A stretch of 19,410 nt of DNA from an uncultured Muribaculaceae bacterium. Lineage in GTDB: Bacteria > Bacteroidota > Bacteroidia > Bacteroidales > Muribaculaceae. Shown here piece by piece: positions 15,810 to 19,410 of the stretch (its first letter is position 1; every line of letters begins with the position of its first letter). A program made the position numbers and the translations under genes. The notes under the pieces are model-generated. The model searched no databases. It had not been told where the DNA came from and saw only the letters and a list, made by a program, of their open reading frames with translations. The DNA lies in NCBI GenBank assembly GCA_910586475.1, contig CAJUHM010000047.1, forward strand, positions 1-19,410, read 5' to 3'.

Positions 15810-16880
15810 TTAGAGCATAGAGATAAATTCATCAAATAGAAACTCGGTGTCCTTCGGACCGCTGCTGGCCTCGGGATGGAACTGTGCCGAGAAGAATGGC
15901 TTTGACCTGTGGCGGATTCCTTCATTCGTACCGTCATTCATGTTGATAAACAGCGGCTCCCAATCTGACGGAAGCGAGTTGGTGTCAACGGCGAATCCGT
16001 GGTTCTGGGAAGTCACGAAGCAATTATCTGTCCCTACGCGGCGCACCGGCTGGTTATGGCTGCGGTGCCCGTACTTCAGCTTATAGGTTGAAGCCCCGGC
16101 AGCACGCGCGAGCAACTGGTTGCCCATACATATCCCGCAGACCGGCCGGTCGCCCTCAAGAGCTTTTCTGAGATTGGCGACCGTGACGTCGACCATATCG
16201 GGATTGCCGGGGCCGTTCGAGATGAAGAGCCCGTCGTAGGGGATCGCCGTAAAATCATAATCCCACGGCACAAGCACGACCTTCACCCCACGGCGCGTCA
16301 GACAGCGTATGATATTATGCTTGACTCCGCAATCGACAAGAACCACCGTCTTGTCGCCCGCGCCATGAATCTCCACTTGTTTAGTGCTGACTTTCGCCAC
16401 CAGATTCTCATGGTTCGGATCGTAGAATTCAGGAACTGCTTGCCCCTCAACTACAACGCGACCAAGCATCGAGCCATGTTCACGAAGATGCTTGGTCAGC
16501 GCGCGGGTGTCAACGCCATAAATACCGGGAACTTTTTCCTGACGTAGCCAGTCGGCAAGCGATCGTTCGGCCTGCCAATGCGAGTGGTCCCAGGAATAGT
16601 CCTGCGCGACAATCGCGCGACAATGGATGCGTGAGCTCTCATAGAACTCGCTGACATCGTCCTTCTCTCGCTGAGGAGGAACACCGTAGTTGCCCAGCAA
16701 AGGATAAGTTGTTACAAGAATCTGCCCTTCATAAGAGGGATCAGTAAGACTTTCGGGATAGCCGGTCATGGCCGTATTGAAAACGACCTCCCCGGCCGAA
16801 GCTCCTTCGTAACCGAAAGACTTCCCTTCAAAGCGTGTGCCGTCCTGAAGTTCAAGCACTGCTGTCAAGTGTTTGTGCAT
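15810..16880 (-). CDS. carA: Carbamoyl-phosphate synthase small (glutaminase) subunit
   Basis: Hydrolyses glutamine and channels ammonia to CarB. The protein has 356 residues, slightly shorter than E. coli CarA (about 380). The N-terminal CPSase domain carries FNTAMTGYPESLTDPSY (34-50). The class I glutamine amidotransferase domain has GICMGNQLLA (249-258) with nucleophile C251, and QFHPEA (333-338) with H335 and E337, so the triad is complete. It is the first gene of a five-gene run, with a promoter at about 16946-16975 and a leader of about 60 nt in which I see no attenuator or riboswitch. Confidence 0.97.
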   Translation of the reverse strand: MHKHLTAVLELQDGTRFEGKSFGYEGASAGEVVFNTAMTGYPESLTDPSYEGQILVTTYPLLGNYGVPPQREKDDVSEFYESSRIHCRAIVAQDYSWDHSHWQAERSLADWLRQEKVPGIYGVDTRALTKHLREHGSMLGRVVVEGQAVPEFYDPNHENLVAKVSTKQVEIHGAGDKTVVLVDCGVKHNIIRCLTRRGVKVVLVPWDYDFTAIPYDGLFISNGPGNPDMVDVTVANLRKALEGDRPVCGICMGNQLLARAAGASTYKLKYGHRSHNQPVRRVGTDNCFVTSQNHGFAVDTNSLPSDWEPLFINMNDGTNEGIRHRSKPFFSAQFHPEASSGPKDTEFLFDEFISML

Positions 16881-16945
16881 GCGACTAATAGTTGAATTGA
16901 TTATTCTTATTCAGCGGTTTCGCATGATTACTCGTGAAAACCTTG

Positions 16946-16975
16946 CAAAATTACAACAATTTCCCAACATTACAA
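16946..16975 (-). promoter_or_regulatory. Promoter of the carA-carB-prmC-recX-comF operon
   Basis: TTG (16975-16973), 19 nt, then TAATTTTG (16953-16946) on the minus strand fits the Bacteroidetes consensus. A perfect 7-bp inverted repeat (CAACATT 16965-16971, AATGTTG 16980-16986) straddles the -33 element and might be an operator; no regulator is identified. Confidence 0.62.
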
Positions 16976-17024
16976 CTACAATGTTGAAATGTTTCAGAGC
17001 TTTTTTTCCAGAATTACACACTCA

Positions 17025-17068
17025 CTAAAAATGCGCTCCCCGGCTCTTTTTCACAGAACCAGGGAGCG
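17025..17068 (-). terminator. Intrinsic terminator of the PpiD-like gene
   Basis: In minus-strand RNA, bases 17068-17055 pair with 17047-17034 in a stem of 14 pairs around a 7-nt loop. CGCTCCC and GGGAGCG form the base, and two G-U pairs form only in minus-strand RNA. ATTTTTAG follows directly. It lies 33 nt after the stop codon at 17101 and ahead of the car promoter. Confidence 0.87.
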
Positions 17069-17100
17069 GATTTTAATTTATTTCAGTCAGTCAGAAGCGA

Positions 17101-19200
17101 TCAGTCGCGCATGAATTCGAGAAGATTGTTCGTGACTTTCTTGTTTCCCATAAGAATTGCGGGGAGCATCTGACCGAGAGCGTCAGCACCGCGCGAACGA
17201 GAGAAGTTAAGTGCGTTTTCCTCGAATGAGTAGGGACGTCCGTTGGCTTCCACATCGGCAACCTGCATAACCACGACTCCGCCCTCTGCCTGTTCGGGAC
17301 CGACGAGCTGACCCTTCTTCGCTCCATAGAGCTTTCCGAGCACTTTCGCTCCGGCGAACTCGGGATAAGCCAGACCGAATTGCGCGAAGTTGATCATCGC
17401 AGTGTCGGCCTTGACACCCATAGCCCCGGCATAACCGGCAACATCCTTGGCTTTACCCTTATACTGTTCGATGAGGACTGCCGCCTTCTTGTCGTTCATG
17501 AGTTTGTTTGTGAGAAGCTTCTTGATGCGGGCATCTGTGGCGGGGACATAGTCTTCGTAAATGTCGGTGAGAGCAACAGCGACAAGCACTCCGCTGTTTT
17601 CGTCGCCGAACACAGGCGAAACCTCACCCTTCTTAGCCTTGAGGGCCCAGCGCACTGCCGAACGCGAATCGGGAATTCCAGCGATCTGAGGAGTCGAAAC
17701 CGACACCTGTGCGGGGAACACCTGAAAACCTGCCTTCACTGCATTGGCAGCGAAATCCGCGGCGTTGCCATTTGTGTTGAGATATTCCCGAAGCTTAGCG
17801 TTAAGCTCATTGATTGTGCGGTTCGAGGGATCGATTGTGTAGTTGATCGCAGCGATATCGACAACAGGCACTGCCGCACGACGGTTATTGACACGGATCA
17901 GAGTCGCTCCCTGGCCCTGCTGATAGGCATAGGCAGTGTCGGGCTGAACATATGTTCCGAGAGCGGTCGTTGCAAGCACATCCTTGACCTGGGCAAACTG
18001 AGGATCAATCAGTGAAACCCATACGCTGTCCTGACCCTCTCCGACATGGTCGGCGAATTTCTGCTTGATGTCGGCAAGCGAAGCTCCGCTGTTGAGCGCG
18101 GTCAGAATCGAGTCGATCTGGGCGCGGTCGCCTGATGCCTGAACGAAATCGACATTGATCGAATCGACTTTAGACTCGCGGGCAAGCAACTTGGCAATGC
18201 TGAAGTTATTGCCTGAACGGTTGATGATACGCGCTGAACCTACCGAAGCCGAATCAACGAACTGGCGGAGTTTCTGATCAGTGATCTTATTAGCGGGAAG
18301 CGAGGCGCGGTTGCTCACGAACTCATCGAATCCTTCCATTCCCTCTGTGCCCTCCTTCTGGTTGAGAGCGGCAACGAGATCTTTGACGCGGGTTTCTGCA
18401 GTCGTGATGTCGCCTGACGACGGCTGGATCGAGACTGTGATATAGTTGACATCGCGAACCTCTTCGTTGATTTCATATTGTTTCTTATGCTTTGCCCACT
18501 CTTCCTGGATTTCAGCATCTGTCACAGCGACTTTCGGATCGTTGTCGGGGATAGCTGAATAAGGCTTGAGCGCATAAACCATTTTCTGAGTATTGGCCGA
18601 CTCGTCGTAGATGGCTTTGGCATCGAGCTTGTTTGCCACGAGTGTCCCGGCAAAAAGTGTACCGAACTTGCTCTGGATGAGCTGCTGCTCCATCGTCTTT
18701 TCCTGCTGAAGCCAGAGATTGCGGTACTGAGCCACCTGCTGGGCATCGAGGTTGTATTTCTGGGGGTTCGAAATCATGTCATGGAACTGCTGGGCGTTCA
18801 TCTGACCGCCACTCATCTGCATGATCATCGAGTTGAAGCCCTGCGAGTGTGAGCCGATCATTGCATCTGTAAGCTCCTGATCGGTCACAACGAGACCAAG
18901 CGCCTCGATCTCTTCATCGAGAAGAGTCTGAGCCACAAGCTGGTTGAGAACCTGCTGCTGAAGAACAGCCTGATCTACTTTCTGGCCGCTCGACTGTGCC
19001 TGCTGACTGGCCTGCTCGAGCATTTTCTGATAGTCTGTGTAGTCAATTGATTTGCCATCGACTTTTGCGATAGTCGAACCGGTTCCGAAAATCGAACGGC
19101 TCGAATTGAAGAAGTCTCCGATTACAAAAGCCAGAAGGGCAGCTCCGATGATGACGAGCAAGAGCCCTGATTTGCTTCTGATTTTTTCTAAGGTTGCCAT
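17101..19200 (-). CDS. PpiD/SurA-like periplasmic peptidyl-prolyl isomerase, membrane-anchored
   Basis: Probable periplasmic folding chaperone for proteins leaving the Sec channel (family knowledge from PpiD). The protein has 699 residues: a short cytoplasmic N-terminus with basic residues, one membrane anchor (about 12-30), then a SurA-N-like helical chaperone region (about 40-200, rich in Gln), a middle parvulin-like region (about 345-440), and further C-terminal chaperone-like segments. The parvulin region keeps an overall outline (LNSGASLADIKQKFADH, 369-385) but I do not find the usual His and GGDLGW-type motifs, so isomerase activity is doubtful; the same is true of some known PpiD proteins. 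It stands alone, with its own promoter and strong terminator. Family firm; activity uncertain. Confidence 0.88.
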   Translation of the reverse strand: MATLEKIRSKSGLLLVIIGAALLAFVIGDFFNSSRSIFGTGSTIAKVDGKSIDYTDYQKMLEQASQQAQSSGQKVDQAVLQQQVLNQLVAQTLLDEEIEALGLVVTDQELTDAMIGSHSQGFNSMIMQMSGGQMNAQQFHDMISNPQKYNLDAQQVAQYRNLWLQQEKTMEQQLIQSKFGTLFAGTLVANKLDAKAIYDESANTQKMVYALKPYSAIPDNDPKVAVTDAEIQEEWAKHKKQYEINEEVRDVNYITVSIQPSSGDITTAETRVKDLVAALNQKEGTEGMEGFDEFVSNRASLPANKITDQKLRQFVDSASVGSARIINRSGNNFSIAKLLARESKVDSINVDFVQASGDRAQIDSILTALNSGASLADIKQKFADHVGEGQDSVWVSLIDPQFAQVKDVLATTALGTYVQPDTAYAYQQGQGATLIRVNNRRAAVPVVDIAAINYTIDPSNRTINELNAKLREYLNTNGNAADFAANAVKAGFQVFPAQVSVSTPQIAGIPDSRSAVRWALKAKKGEVSPVFGDENSGVLVAVALTDIYEDYVPATDARIKKLLTNKLMNDKKAAVLIEQYKGKAKDVAGYAGAMGVKADTAMINFAQFGLAYPEFAGAKVLGKLYGAKKGQLVGPEQAEGGVVVMQVADVEANGRPYSFEENALNFSRSRGADALGQMLPAILMGNKKVTNNLLEFMRD

Positions 19201-19233
19201 TAAATTTTAAGTATGTAGAATGTTTATTATCAC

Positions 19234-19245
19234 TGGTTTAAACCA
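19234..19245. promoter_or_regulatory. 12-bp perfect palindrome in the PpiD-like leader
   Basis: TGGTTTAAACCA at 19234-19245 is a perfect palindrome between the promoter and the start codon of the foldase gene. It could be a dimeric regulator site. It could also be chance, and no second copy was noticed in the window. Confidence 0.35.
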
Positions 19246-19253
19246 CGGAATAC

Positions 19254-19278
19254 CGCCTCCCGGCAAACCCGGAAGGCG
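19254..19278 (-). promoter_or_regulatory. Stable 5'-leader hairpin of the PpiD-like mRNA
   Basis: CGCCTTCCGG (19278-19269) pairs with CCGGGAGGCG (19263-19254) around a 5-nt loop in minus-strand RNA, giving ten pairs with one G-U. It would form within a few bases of the predicted transcript start. No T-run follows, so it is not a terminator. A role in mRNA stability or translation control is a guess. Confidence 0.55.
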
Positions 19279-19288
19279 TTATATCGCG

Positions 19289-19319
19289 CAAAGATACAAT
19301 ATTTTTTCGGTTTTTTCAA
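19289..19319 (-). promoter_or_regulatory. Promoter of the PpiD-like gene
   Basis: TTG (19319-19317), 20 nt, then TATCTTTG (19296-19289) on the minus strand matches the Bacteroidetes -33/-7 consensus. Transcription would start at about 19281-19284, leaving a leader of about 82 nt. The remaining 91 bases to the right edge show no gene; CCAATATT (19351-19358) and AATATTGG (19401-19408) form a distant inverted pair of unknown meaning. Confidence 0.7.
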
Positions 19320-19410
19320 GAATTACTTTCCGTATTTAGACCCCGTCCCCCCAATATTGTCCGTTCCTGAAAATGGTTGACTCGGTTTGGTATGTTTACT
19401 AATATTGGTT

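Overview
The window looks like ordinary chromosome from a Bacteroidales bacterium, most likely Muribaculaceae-like or a relative; the family-level guess is an inference. The support is moderate GC in genes with AT-rich spacers, a lack of strong Shine-Dalgarno sequences, promoters of the Bacteroidetes type (TTG, 19-20 nt, TAnnTTTG), and Bacteroidetes-type proteins: a large PpiD-like foldase, an RlmL-like methylase with a basic tail, a probable DUF6427 membrane protein, and DHHW proteins. All fourteen supported genes lie on the minus strand, so transcription runs from right to left.

From the right, the first unit is a single gene for a membrane-anchored PpiD/SurA-like periplasmic foldase (17101-19200). 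It has its own promoter, a hairpin in the 5' leader, and a strong intrinsic terminator (about 17025-17068). The second unit, 16880 down to 10514, is a tight five-gene run: carA, carB, prmC, recX, comF. It joins carbamoyl phosphate synthesis (pyrimidine and arginine precursor) to release-factor methylation, RecA modulation and a ComF phosphoribosyltransferase-fold protein. A weak terminator-like hairpin follows. The third unit, 10402 down to 5536, has its own promoter and holds an RlmL-type rRNA methylase, purD (purine synthesis), a polytopic membrane protein and pdxB (vitamin B6 synthesis). The fourth unit, 5349 down to 559, is an envelope acyl-modification cassette: an exported SGNH esterase/transferase, an AlgI-like MBOAT acyltransferase, and two tandem DHHW (AlgX/AlgJ-like) proteins.

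The MBOAT-DHHW-SGNH cassette is the most system-like part. By analogy with alginate and cellulose acetylation, the MBOAT protein would pass acyl groups across the inner membrane. The exported SGNH/DHHW proteins would then transfer them to, or remove them from, an unidentified cell-surface glycan. The two DHHW proteins are clear paralogues with different N-termini, one membrane-anchored and one with a cleavable signal and no N-terminal module.

The left 558 bases carry no convincing gene. They hold a long rod-like inverted-repeat structure (11-126), a good minus-strand promoter aimed at it (191-221), and a separate perfect 10-bp inverted repeat (445-480). The left edge is therefore probably a non-coding RNA or a structured leader of a gene outside the window.
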